Source: Pseudomonadota bacterium | GTDB lineage: Bacteria; Pseudomonadota; Gammaproteobacteria; Francisellales; Francisellaceae | NCBI GenBank assembly: GCA_027621155.1 | Contig: JAQCCA010000004.1 | Location: forward strand, 1-33,378 | Reading direction: 5' to 3' | DNA: 33,378 nucleotides | Shown here: positions 1 through 8,570 of the stretch, one piece after another | Layout of the letters: each line of letters opens with the position of its first letter | Numbering within the stretch: the stretch's first letter is position 1 | Translations under genes and position numbers: made by a program | Notes under the pieces: generated by a model | The model's input: the letters and a program-made list of their open reading frames with translations, nothing else | Database searches by the model: none | What the model was told of the DNA's origin: nothing

Positions 1-126
1 AACTTGTCTTTGAAATTCAGATTTATAAATATTTTGGTGGTCAATATTAAGGCAACTTGCAATGAGTTGAAATATTATTTTAATTTAACAGAAATAGATG
101 ACAAGAATAAGCCCATAGGAGCCTAG
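1..126 (+). CDS. C-terminal fragment of a truncated upstream ORF (frame 1, stop TAG 124-126), function unknown
   Basis: Frame 1 is open from base 1 to the TAG: NLSLKFRFINILVVNIKATCNELKYYFNLTEIDDKNKPIGA*; ends 1 nt before the next ATG. Confidence 0.3.
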   Translation, partial: NLSLKFRFINILVVNIKATCNELKYYFNLTEIDDKNKPIGA

Positions 127-127
127 A

Positions 128-721
128 ATGAATTATGATGTTGATTTGTGTGTTGCAAATGAATACAACTCGAGTAAAAATACAATAAACACAGGATCTG
201 CTGCTTTATTAATCATAGAAATGCAAAATGTATTTAAGGATGAAATTATATCTGGAAAGCAAATATCTAATGTTAAAAAACTGATTAAATTTGCAGATGA
301 AAATAAAATGAAAAAAATATTTGTTCGCCATAATGATAGCTCGGACACCTCTGACAATATGATTACTTGGTGGGGTGGAGATCAAATCATTAAGGGAAGC
401 AAGGAATGGGAAATCATGGATGAGTTTGATGCTAGCAATGCTATTATTGTAGACAAAAGCCAATATAGCGCTTTTTATCAAACCAATTTAGAATATATTT
501 TAAAGGAAAATAAAATTACAGATCTCATTGTTTGTGGAGTTATGACTAACTGTTGCTGTGAAACCACCACAAGAGATGCCTTTATGCGAGGGTATAATGT
601 GTTTTTTATCAATGATGCTACAGGAACTATAAACAGTGAATTACACGAGGCTGCGATAAAAAATATTTCTTTTGGATTTGCTCGTGTTCTTAATACTGAT
701 GAACTAGCCTCTATCAAATAA
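128..721 (+). CDS. Isochorismatase-family cysteine hydrolase (nicotinamidase-like)
   Basis: ALLIIEMQNVF (D/E-x-Q-N strand), central K in VDKSQYSAF, and VCGVMTNCCCETTTRDAFMRGYNVFFINDAT (catalytic-Cys region) are typical of the isochorismatase fold. Confidence 0.85.
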   Translation: MNYDVDLCVANEYNSSKNTINTGSAALLIIEMQNVFKDEIISGKQISNVKKLIKFADENKMKKIFVRHNDSSDTSDNMITWWGGDQIIKGSKEWEIMDEFDASNAIIVDKSQYSAFYQTNLEYILKENKITDLIVCGVMTNCCCETTTRDAFMRGYNVFFINDATGTINSELHEAAIKNISFGFARVLNTDELASIK

Positions 722-735
722 TGGAATATCTACTA

Positions 736-1788
736 ATGAACAAACTAAAATTAATTGCAACCTTATGCTCAAGCATAATTGCTGTCTCTTTTAATATGGC
801 TCATTCGGCAGGTGCGTCTGAAAAGCCAAATGTAAATGCTACCGCATTCTTTGGGTTTCTTGATGACCCTAAAATAACTGAAATTATCGATAAAAAATGT
901 AATGTTAATTTCTCTCACGACAGCTATCCATCTAATGCTGAGTTCTTACATACATTCAACACTAATGCAGATGATTATGATGTAATGATATTTTCCAACT
1001 TGATATATGGTAGCATCAAAGATAGATTGCCAAAATTTAACAGCAATTTATCAAGTGTATCTAATAATTACTACCCATATTTTAAGGATTATTTTAAAAC
1101 TCATGGATATACACAAAATACAGCGTTTTTTACTCATGCAATGGTTGGGTTCTTATATAATCCAAAACTAATTAAAGTCTCCCCAGATGATACTATTTTT
1201 GATTTATTTAAAAAAGCAAAAAACAATGACGTTATATTAGTAGATGATTCGGGTGAAATTGGTAATTTGGTTACTCAGGCATATAACGAAAAGTACAAGA
1301 AAAACAGTCAAACTAAGTTAACATATAAAAATCTAAAAGAACTAACCCAGAATACCCATGTTTACGTAACTTCTGAATTTAATAAAATATATGATAACCC
1401 AAAATTTGCCTTTGCATATATTTGGTCTGGTGACGCTTTACTTTATCTTAAAAAGTCTCATAAACCATATAAGTTTTTCATGCCAACACACGCAACGTCT
1501 ATTTGCACGGATCTAGTTGTTCAAATGAAAGACACTCCTCAAGCAAAATGCGTAGCTGAAGCACTAGCATCACCGGAGCTATTAAAATATTTTGAAAAGG
1601 ATTCCTACTATTTTTCCCCATATTTTAAAAATAATATCAAAGACCCAATATACACCCAAGTATACAATCAGGCTAAAGCTAACTTAGCCAACTATACAAT
1701 GATTGAGCCGGTATACGACTTTGAAAACTATTACAATAAAAATTGGGAAAACATAAAGCTAAAGCTATATGAAGAAAATGCCCAGTAG
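736..1788 (+). CDS. Periplasmic solute-binding protein, PotD/PotF (polyamine-type) like
   Basis: Signal peptide MNKLKLIATLCSSIIAVSFNMAHSAGA; DYDVMIFSNLIYGSIK..., VGFLYNPKLIK, AYIWSGDALLYLKK and C-terminal PVYDFENYYNKNWENIKL arrangement of PotD-like SBPs. The ORF can also start at 721 (TAATG overlap). Confidence 0.72.
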   Translation: MNKLKLIATLCSSIIAVSFNMAHSAGASEKPNVNATAFFGFLDDPKITEIIDKKCNVNFSHDSYPSNAEFLHTFNTNADDYDVMIFSNLIYGSIKDRLPKFNSNLSSVSNNYYPYFKDYFKTHGYTQNTAFFTHAMVGFLYNPKLIKVSPDDTIFDLFKKAKNNDVILVDDSGEIGNLVTQAYNEKYKKNSQTKLTYKNLKELTQNTHVYVTSEFNKIYDNPKFAFAYIWSGDALLYLKKSHKPYKFFMPTHATSICTDLVVQMKDTPQAKCVAEALASPELLKYFEKDSYYFSPYFKNNIKDPIYTQVYNQAKANLANYTMIEPVYDFENYYNKNWENIKLKLYEENAQ

Positions 1789-3706
1789 CTTTCGTTCAAA
1801 AAATATAAATATATTTACAACTCATGCTAAGCGTATTATTTCTCTATCATTGATAATCTTTTTACTTATATCTTTAAGCTATTTGGCTTTTATTTTTTAC
1901 ATGAATCGCCACAATGACACGATATCAAGTCAGCAAGCGATAAATAGAGCAAACTCAATACTCCAAAAACAATTATCATTACAGCTTTCTATTTTTGCTA
2001 ATAATATCGATTTTATTAGGTATCTTAGATCTGGAACTATAACTAGAAATAAAAACAACTTACAAATGAAATGGGCATTTGCCAAGTTAGACAGGGACTT
2101 AATCAAAGGTGTTGAGGTTTTCAATTCGTATGAAATTTTATATTCTGATGGTGAAAAAAATAAGTTTTTCACCACTCTAAAGCTGTGCTATCTTGGTGAC
2201 GTCCTTAATGAGACACTGGGGAACTGTAGTGATTTTATAACTATATATTTTAATAAAGATGCTTATGTAAATGAGTTGAAAAAAATATCACCTGTAGATT
2301 TCACCACCAAAAATAGTGATTATAATTATGGTTTTCATCCATTTTCAAATACATTTGGTGTATTTTCTATCCAAAACTTTTCAAGTAAAGATATCATCAC
2401 ACTATACTTGAAACATAATGACCAGCCTATGCTTATAGGTTCCATATATTTTCTTGTGCTATTTTTTATACTTGGATTTATTTTCAGCCATCGAGCCTTA
2501 AATAAAATCATGAATAATTACCTGATAAACCCTTTAAAGTATATTCATGACGGATATAACAAAGCTAATTCAAATCTCAAGGAGCAACCACATTTTTTAT
2601 TGGAGTTTAATGAGTTGATACATGTTATCAATGAATATAATTCACGAACAATAAACTCTAAAATAGAAACATTATCTGAAGATATGGCTCATAAACTGAA
2701 TAATCCACTCAATGGCATTGTAGCTATAATGCCAAAAATTATGTCTGAATGCGGTGCAAAACCAGAGCTTGATCTTTTAGAAAAGTATATAAAAACCATA
2801 CATGGATTAACCAAAGATATACTTAATGATTTTAGAGTTGACACAAAAAACCAAGCGCATGATGACATTAGTGATTCAAGATTTGTAATTGCTGAGTATT
2901 TTATAGATAGGATAGTTAATGACTATCAAATACAGCATCCAAAATGCCAATATAAAATAGAGCATAATTCTATAAGTTGGATTTATATATCTCCCATTGA
3001 GTTTCAAGACGCTATTCTGAATTTATTAAATAATGCCTACGAGAGTTTGAACGGAAGGGGTGTTAAAAATATACATGTCAAATTACATGATTTGACATCA
3101 ATATTGAAAATAGAAATTATAGATACTGGGTGCGGCATCCCGATGAATGAGTTAAATAATGTGATGTCAGGTAAAAGCTTAAAACCTACGGGTAATGGAA
3201 TTGGCTTAACTTCAGCAATAAGATATTTTCAGGAACAGAATGGGTGCTTGAACATTTATTCACAAGAAAACTGTGGGACAACCATTGAAGTTCAGATTCA
3301 AAAACATGTGATTCCTGCATTTTTAACTGAAACAATATTATACGATGATTTGTCAATATTTATTGTTATATCTGATAATGTTGAAATGATAGTAAAATTG
3401 CAAAAGATGTTAGTAAATATTGATAATAGTAAGTTTTATTTTACTAATTTAAAAGAGTATGACTCGTTTACACAAAATAAGCCCCATAAAAATATAGTAG
3501 CTATCATAGATGACAGCCTGTATATTGACTTAATCAACAAATACAGTAATGTTCTTGTTGAATTCAAGCATATTTATCTTGTCACATACGACCAGCTCAC
3601 TATAAATACCCAAAAAGCCTTATCTGCTAGAAATAATGATAAAGCCCTTATATGGGCAAATATTGATAAAGCCAACCTCTCTAATATCACTCATATAGCC
3701 TCATAA
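1769..3706 (+). CDS. Membrane sensor histidine kinase with C-terminal receiver-like domain
   Basis: Two TM segments flanking an extracytoplasmic region; H-box EDMAHKLNNPLNGI; N-box NLLNNAYESLNGRG; G1 IIDTGCGIP; G2 PTGNGIGLTSA. Overlaps the preceding ORF by 20 nt. Confidence 0.9.
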   Translation: MKKMPSSFRSKNINIFTTHAKRIISLSLIIFLLISLSYLAFIFYMNRHNDTISSQQAINRANSILQKQLSLQLSIFANNIDFIRYLRSGTITRNKNNLQMKWAFAKLDRDLIKGVEVFNSYEILYSDGEKNKFFTTLKLCYLGDVLNETLGNCSDFITIYFNKDAYVNELKKISPVDFTTKNSDYNYGFHPFSNTFGVFSIQNFSSKDIITLYLKHNDQPMLIGSIYFLVLFFILGFIFSHRALNKIMNNYLINPLKYIHDGYNKANSNLKEQPHFLLEFNELIHVINEYNSRTINSKIETLSEDMAHKLNNPLNGIVAIMPKIMSECGAKPELDLLEKYIKTIHGLTKDILNDFRVDTKNQAHDDISDSRFVIAEYFIDRIVNDYQIQHPKCQYKIEHNSISWIYISPIEFQDAILNLLNNAYESLNGRGVKNIHVKLHDLTSILKIEIIDTGCGIPMNELNNVMSGKSLKPTGNGIGLTSAIRYFQEQNGCLNIYSQENCGTTIEVQIQKHVIPAFLTETILYDDLSIFIVISDNVEMIVKLQKMLVNIDNSKFYFTNLKEYDSFTQNKPHKNIVAIIDDSLYIDLINKYSNVLVEFKHIYLVTYDQLTINTQKALSARNNDKALIWANIDKANLSNITHIAS

Positions 3707-3745
3707 AAATTATACTTTCAAATATTTTCATGTTTTTTTCAGATT

Positions 3746-3768
3746 TTGCGTTTTACGCAAGGTTTTCT
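3746..3768 (+). terminator. Possible weak intrinsic terminator after the kinase gene
   Basis: Inverted repeat TTGCG-TTTTA-CGCAA (3746-3760) followed by GGTTTT. Confidence 0.3.
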
Positions 3769-3839
3769 AAAAAAAGTGTGTTTTCATAAGCACATGAGTA
3801 CGCACAACCACATAAAAGCTAGTAGCTGAACCCATAGAG

Positions 3840-4007
3840 ATGCACATGGACACATATAAAAACATAAGGTTATCTGACAATGAGAAATTAGTAATTCTTG
3901 TTAGAAATAAAATGACAGGTGAAGTTTTTGAAATCCCAGCTGATACGTCAAGTATTGAGCATGATAACAAGAGCAACATTATGGTTGATGGCAATGAAAA
4001 CAAGTGA
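3840..4007 (+). CDS. Small ORF, 55 aa, hypothetical (start could be 3846)
   Basis: Open frame MHMDTYKNIRLSDNEKLVILVRNKMTGEVFEIPADTSSIEHDNKSNIMVDGNENK*; below the ORF-track size cutoff; protein-like composition. Confidence 0.4.
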   Translation: MHMDTYKNIRLSDNEKLVILVRNKMTGEVFEIPADTSSIEHDNKSNIMVDGNENK

Positions 4008-4017
4008 CTATTGTAAA

Positions 4018-4135
4018 TTGCAACCTGCAAGGGGCAGCAGCAGCCAACGCCATTGGGTGAAAAAGGCGTTGGATTTGCTGTTAAGTTTACGTAGCGGGGG
4101 CTGGGCGGACATTGCCGCTGACTGAGTTGGCGGTG
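4018..4135. other. GC-rich, inverted-repeat-rich intergenic element (candidate structured RNA or cis-acting site)
   Basis: 58% G+C over 4021-4140 (70/120, hand count) in an AT-rich window; TTGCA-ACC-TGCAA (4018-4030); perfect 8-bp CCAACGCC (4044-4051) / GGCGTTGG (4065-4072) with outer CAGCA/TGCTG pairing; AGCGG (4093-4097) / CCGCT (4115-4119). Confidence 0.5.
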
Positions 4136-4167
4136 GTGTCTTTAAAGTATATGAGAGAGGTGAAAAC

Positions 4168-4347
4168 ATGACTATCAGTGAAGCAATCGCAACGTTAGAA
4201 AACTTAAAGCAAATACATGGTGACGTTGAACTCTACCTCCAAGGCAGGGCTGCCGACATACAACACGATGTCAAAGCCATTAGCGGTGAGCAGTTGAATG
4301 GTGCTGATTATGTGCTGATTTGTGGTGACAATGAGTTTGTGATTTAA
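4168..4347 (+). CDS. Small ORF, 59 aa, hypothetical
   Basis: SD-like GAGAGGTG then ATG: MTISEAIATLENLKQIHGDVELYLQGRAADIQHDVKAISGEQLNGADYVLICGDNEFVI*; resembles short phage/plasmid 'LeeLkk.yGdvev' proteins. Confidence 0.55.
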   Translation: MTISEAIATLENLKQIHGDVELYLQGRAADIQHDVKAISGEQLNGADYVLICGDNEFVI

Positions 4348-4472
4348 CGATGAAAAAGAAGAAAAAGAGCGCATTCAACTTAAAGAACTTTGGTCACATA
4401 TAAGGTCAAAGTCTTTGAATAATTTTAATTTTTTAAGTCGTCAGTGGTCATAGGTAAACAGGGAGCAGATCA

Positions 4473-4811
4473 ATGCAAAAAGGTCAAATAAACTTAAAAG
4501 AACATCAACTTGAATCACTTTGCAATAAGCTTTATACAGTATTTGTGTTGGGTAATTTAATTGACGAAAAAGACAATTCAAATGACACCTATAGTAAGTT
4601 TTGCTTTCTCACATCACTTGCGCTTGAAAACTTAACAGATATTGAAACTGTGGTTGATGGCAAGAAATGGACGATAGATGAAAATGCCAGTGTTGAAGAT
4701 ATTAAAGAGTTAGCCAAAAGAGCAAAAATTAAAGGCGCAGCGACATTACAAATCAATCCTTTTTTACCAGATGCATATAGCAATAACACGGAGTGTAACA
4801 ATGCAAATTAA
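4473..4811 (+). CDS. Hypothetical protein, 112 aa
   Basis: AGGGAGCAGATCA upstream of ATG; overlaps the start of the next ORF by 11 nt. Confidence 0.55.
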   Translation: MQKGQINLKEHQLESLCNKLYTVFVLGNLIDEKDNSNDTYSKFCFLTSLALENLTDIETVVDGKKWTIDENASVEDIKELAKRAKIKGAATLQINPFLPDAYSNNTECNNAN

Positions 4812-5223
4812 ATCACTCATAACAGGCGCAATGCTGATGATGTCTTTAAGTGTCAGCGCCTATGCGTCAAATAATATTGCAAATTATACAATAACAACTG
4901 GCGACAGCAGCTTTGATTACTTCACAGGTAAATATGACGGATTCAATGCAAAAGACTCTGATTTCTTAGGCTTCATGAGCAACTGCTTTCTCACAAGTTG
5001 GTCGCAATCAGACAAGGACTTAATGGGTGAGCTATTAGCGTCAAAACAGCCTTTCAATGTACTAGATCGCATTGATTACTCAACCAGTTTTTCAACTGTG
5101 GTTAATGACGAAGTAGCAAACTGCCGTGACGCATATCCGCAAATTAAAGCGAGTTATTGGGCTGAGTTTAGAACGCATCAAGCGATGTCAAATTTTGTTA
5201 AAAAGTACATATTGGAGAAGTAA
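4801..5223 (+). CDS. Secreted (signal-peptide) hypothetical protein
   Basis: ATG at 4801 preceded by CGGAGTG; MQIKSLITGAMLMMSLSVSAYASNN is a clear signal peptide; the supplied ORF starts upstream of it at 4771. Confidence 0.6.
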   Translation: MQIKSLITGAMLMMSLSVSAYASNNIANYTITTGDSSFDYFTGKYDGFNAKDSDFLGFMSNCFLTSWSQSDKDLMGELLASKQPFNVLDRIDYSTSFSTVVNDEVANCRDAYPQIKASYWAEFRTHQAMSNFVKKYILEK

Positions 5224-5230
5224 ATTGAAA

Positions 5231-5953
5231 ATGAAAACGCTAATTAAACTAACAACCACGGTCGCACTAACATTCGGCTTTGTCGCTGCAAATGCTGCTT
5301 ATCCAGTGGGTGATGTGATGGGAAGCAATATCAGTGTAAGTCAAGCAATAGGCTGTTATAAAGATAGTAAAATTTCGCCTAAAACAAGTGATGTTGATTT
5401 TCTTAAGTGCATCAAATTAAATACTATTGTTAACACTCCATTAGATCATAATGTAAAAAAACAAAGCCTAGTTGACTCAATCAAACAAGCACAAACAACA
5501 GGCTCAAGCTTCACATCAAAGCAATATGACGACTATGCAAGAATGGCTAATGTGATGACGTTTGCCAATGCAAACAGTGATGCAAATTTAGACTTTAAAA
5601 AACAGCTTGCTCGTTCAGCACAGGATTACATTTTCAAGGTCACTTTAGATGCTCAAAATAAAGTCGCTTATGAAGCACTTAGAGATACACAAAACCAAGC
5701 AACCAATCAGGCGATTTTGACTACGCTGCTTGCAATGTCAGACTCATTGAATCAGATCAAAAATGATTTAAACAATGACGGATGTGTCACTGGGAATTGC
5801 ACAGTAAAAGCATCAACTGAAAAAGAGGTTTCAAATAACTTAACCAGTGACCAACTAAATGCCTTCGCCAAGGGAGTTTTAGATGAGCAAGCAAAGCAAA
5901 AACATGCTGTGGAGTTGCCAATTTTCGAAGGAACTCAGCTAACTACTAAGTAA
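5231..5953 (+). CDS. Secreted hypothetical protein
   Basis: Starting at ATG 5231 (GGAGAAG upstream) gives signal peptide MKTLIKLTTTVALTFGFVAANA. Confidence 0.62.
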   Translation: MKTLIKLTTTVALTFGFVAANAAYPVGDVMGSNISVSQAIGCYKDSKISPKTSDVDFLKCIKLNTIVNTPLDHNVKKQSLVDSIKQAQTTGSSFTSKQYDDYARMANVMTFANANSDANLDFKKQLARSAQDYIFKVTLDAQNKVAYEALRDTQNQATNQAILTTLLAMSDSLNQIKNDLNNDGCVTGNCTVKASTEKEVSNNLTSDQLNAFAKGVLDEQAKQKHAVELPIFEGTQLTTK

Positions 5954-6052
5954 TCCAAGACAAATTCAATCTAAACCTGTTTCAGATGGGTAGGGTTCTT
6001 TTTGGCTTGAGTTTGTGAAATTGGGTGATTTAAGGACAAAAGAGGTTGAAAA

Positions 6053-6244
6053 ATGTTAAGCGGCACTAGTAAAAACATCATTGAAAACAAAGAGCAATTA
6101 CAACCATTGATTGCTTATAACAAACGGCTACAACAAGCCAAACATAAGGAGTTAATGTCAACCAAGTATCACAACAATGGTTTAGATGCGATTTATGTTG
6201 CGATTGAAAAAGCAAAGCAAAATCAAGCTAAAGAAGTTAAATAA
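6053..6244 (+). CDS. Small hypothetical protein, 63 aa
   Basis: Open frame with AGAGGTTG upstream, co-oriented with neighbours. Confidence 0.5.
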   Translation: MLSGTSKNIIENKEQLQPLIAYNKRLQQAKHKELMSTKYHNNGLDAIYVAIEKAKQNQAKEVK

Positions 6245-6277
6245 AGCACAGATTAATAACCTAACAGGAGTAAGACA

Positions 6278-6751
6278 ATGGCAAAGCTAAATTCACAAGC
6301 AGCAAAAACAGCAACATTAGAAATTCAAAACGGCATACATCATTTTACGATTAACCGCTATAAAGAGTTTGTCACTAAGAACTCAGACACAGGTATTGCT
6401 ATTGGTTTTGATTTGATAGATCGAGCAGGAAACACTGGCAAAGCATCTGATTTATTCATCATTAATGACAAGCAACAGCATAGATTAATGCGCTTACTTG
6501 AAGCTTGCGGACTTCAGAGCCTTTGGGATAAAGGCGAGGTTACTCAGTCGGACTTAGTAGGCAAAGAGGGTTATTGCGATATATCCATTATTGAGAACAA
6601 AGACCCTAAGACAAAAATGCAGTTTCCGCATGAGGTGAAAGTCAGTAATTACTATGTGCAAGGGCAGCTTGGCTTTGATGATCAGCAAGAATTACAAGGC
6701 GATGATGAATCGGTCATTGAGGGTGAAATCACTGATCATGAAGAAGCTTAA
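6278..6751 (+). CDS. Hypothetical protein, possibly DUF669-like nucleic-acid-binding accessory
   Basis: AGGAG upstream; pattern GIAIGFDLID...IINDKQQHRLMRLLEACGL...DLVGKEGYCDISI plus acidic C-terminus resembles phage/plasmid DUF669-type proteins (family call tentative). Confidence 0.6.
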   Translation: MAKLNSQAAKTATLEIQNGIHHFTINRYKEFVTKNSDTGIAIGFDLIDRAGNTGKASDLFIINDKQQHRLMRLLEACGLQSLWDKGEVTQSDLVGKEGYCDISIIENKDPKTKMQFPHEVKVSNYYVQGQLGFDDQQELQGDDESVIEGEITDHEEA

Positions 6752-6788
6752 AACGATTAATAAGTAGCCGTAAAGAAAAGGTTAAGAT

Positions 6789-7061
6789 ATGCGTAGCTCA
6801 ACATATATCAATTTTTTAAGCGAAAAATCCATTATGCAACATGGCGATAAAGCCCTGTATGCCTTAAAGGATATGAAGCGCATTATTGAATTTTTATCTC
6901 AGGGTGATAGCTACGATGACCTTTCAAAGAAAAGAGCTATGTCAATCACCTCTATTAGAAAGCTATGTATTGAAATTAGAGAGCATTTTCAATGCGAAAC
7001 AGATGCTGAGTTAATTTATAAATATACAAGAGGTGAAATTGATGTTTTCCGTCTTATTTAA
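6789..7061 (+). CDS. Small HTH regulator, LuxR/GerE-like
   Basis: SYDDLSKKRAMSITSIRKLCIEIREHFQCETDAELIYKY resembles a GerE-type HTH; no receiver or ligand domain. Confidence 0.55.
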   Translation: MRSSTYINFLSEKSIMQHGDKALYALKDMKRIIEFLSQGDSYDDLSKKRAMSITSIRKLCIEIREHFQCETDAELIYKYTRGEIDVFRLI

Positions 7062-8289
7062 GCCCTTCCATTACCGTGATTCTGTTCTTGAATCTGTCGT
7101 TGACATGATAGCTGAAACAGATTTAAGCGTTACACAGTCAGAAGAACAACAATCCATTGAGCTATTTTTATCTTTAATGGCATTAAAAGCTGATAATGCG
7201 ATTGCTTTAAGTGCTGATTATGTGGCAATTCAATCTCGCTTACTGTCATTAAAAACAAAAGATAGTGAGAAGATGAATATGTTGCACTCAATTGTGGCGC
7301 ATCCTATTTTATCTTTTGTACAAATTGGACTGTCACACTGTGTCGAAAAAAGAGAAGAAGATAACCAGATTAAAACCCTTATTTTTAAATTAAATGAGGT
7401 ACAAAGCAACTGGGCGAGTGTCGATACTTTTTTAAATAACATTATCTTTTTAGGTGTCAATCAGCATGGTATTAGCAAATCTATTTATGACATCAAACGT
7501 GCTGAGTTAGACATTCATCTAATCGCAGAACATAGCGTTAACATTCAAAACGCGACTGCCAATATTGCAAGAGATTTACTGATTGATGGCAAGTTGAAAG
7601 CAGCAGAGCTTGTATTGCGATCTTATGAGAAATTCTATCATGCCATTTGTGCTATTTATGATAAGGCAGAGCTTAACAAAGAGATTTTAAATACTTATGC
7701 CTTAGCTGAAAAATCTAAGCCAAAGCGCGATAAAAGATACCGCAATCAAGCATCTTTAGTACAAAAATCACAAGCTGAAATAGTGGCAAACAATCAAGAA
7801 GAATCAATCAACGGTGACACAAAACACTTGCCTTTCTCATACGATGATATGAAAGCTAAAGGATGGTTAAACCTTGATGATTACAACGATTATGACGCTG
7901 ATTTAATCGTTGACATTAATACAAATAAACCAAATAAAAAGGAGCATAAAGATGTCGTAGCACAATTCAAAAGAGTACAAGAAAAAATAGATGACCTTTG
8001 TCTTTTTACTGGCGAGAGACTTACACAATCACTCAGGGTGCTTGAAGATGATCTGTCATTAACACTTAGTACAAAAAGCTATTGTGACGGTATGATTGGT
8101 GAGATTAATGGCATTTTATCTTATTTCATGTCAAGCATTCAGCATATTTCTAAAGACGAGAGTGTTTATTCAATTGTTCGCGAGATATGTCAATTAAAGC
8201 GGGTTATTTCAAAGGTTATTTATTCAAAGCAGCAGAATATCCAAACTCAAAAAACACAAAAAAAGGTCATTGAAATAGTCCAGTCTTAA
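7042..8289 (+). CDS. Hypothetical protein, ~415 aa
   Basis: ATG 7042 preceded by AGAGGTG; overlaps the HTH gene by 20 nt (coupling). ORF track uses GTG 7033. Confidence 0.6.
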   Translation: MFSVLFKPFHYRDSVLESVVDMIAETDLSVTQSEEQQSIELFLSLMALKADNAIALSADYVAIQSRLLSLKTKDSEKMNMLHSIVAHPILSFVQIGLSHCVEKREEDNQIKTLIFKLNEVQSNWASVDTFLNNIIFLGVNQHGISKSIYDIKRAELDIHLIAEHSVNIQNATANIARDLLIDGKLKAAELVLRSYEKFYHAICAIYDKAELNKEILNTYALAEKSKPKRDKRYRNQASLVQKSQAEIVANNQEESINGDTKHLPFSYDDMKAKGWLNLDDYNDYDADLIVDINTNKPNKKEHKDVVAQFKRVQEKIDDLCLFTGERLTQSLRVLEDDLSLTLSTKSYCDGMIGEINGILSYFMSSIQHISKDESVYSIVREICQLKRVISKVIYSKQQNIQTQKTQKKVIEIVQS

Positions 8290-8309
8290 CAAATAAGGAG
8301 AGAGAACAT

Positions 8310-8531
8310 ATGAGTAATTTTAGCGATTTAAGAACGACCAATCGCTTAAGCTTTATTTGGCTTATGGTGACAATTTGTTTAGCGATTTGCTCCATTTATT
8401 TAATTTTTGAGCGCAGCGGTCATGCACCAGATAGTGTCATGTTTGGCTTAAATCATTTATTGATAGGCTTAACCTTTGGTTCTGGTGTGGTGACAGCGAT
8501 TACGAAAGCCACGCAAAAGCTAGGCAAATAG
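8310..8531 (+). CDS. Small membrane protein, two predicted TM helices
   Basis: AAGGAGAGAG upstream; LSFIWLMVTICLAICSIYLIF and hydrophobic second half. Confidence 0.55.
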   Translation: MSNFSDLRTTNRLSFIWLMVTICLAICSIYLIFERSGHAPDSVMFGLNHLLIGLTFGSGVVTAITKATQKLGK

Positions 8532-8570
8532 ATGCTTAGCGCACAGCTAAAAAGAAAGAAACTAAAAGAG

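Noticed and set aside
3767-4030. Minus-strand 87-aa ORF
   Set aside because: Antisense to the more plausible 3840-4007 small ORF and runs into the GC-rich element; no SD or recognisable motif.
3919-4125. Plus-strand 68-aa ORF
   Set aside because: Out of frame with the 55-aa ORF and crosses the hairpin-rich element; likely chance openness, although its tail may be a recurring translation of that element.
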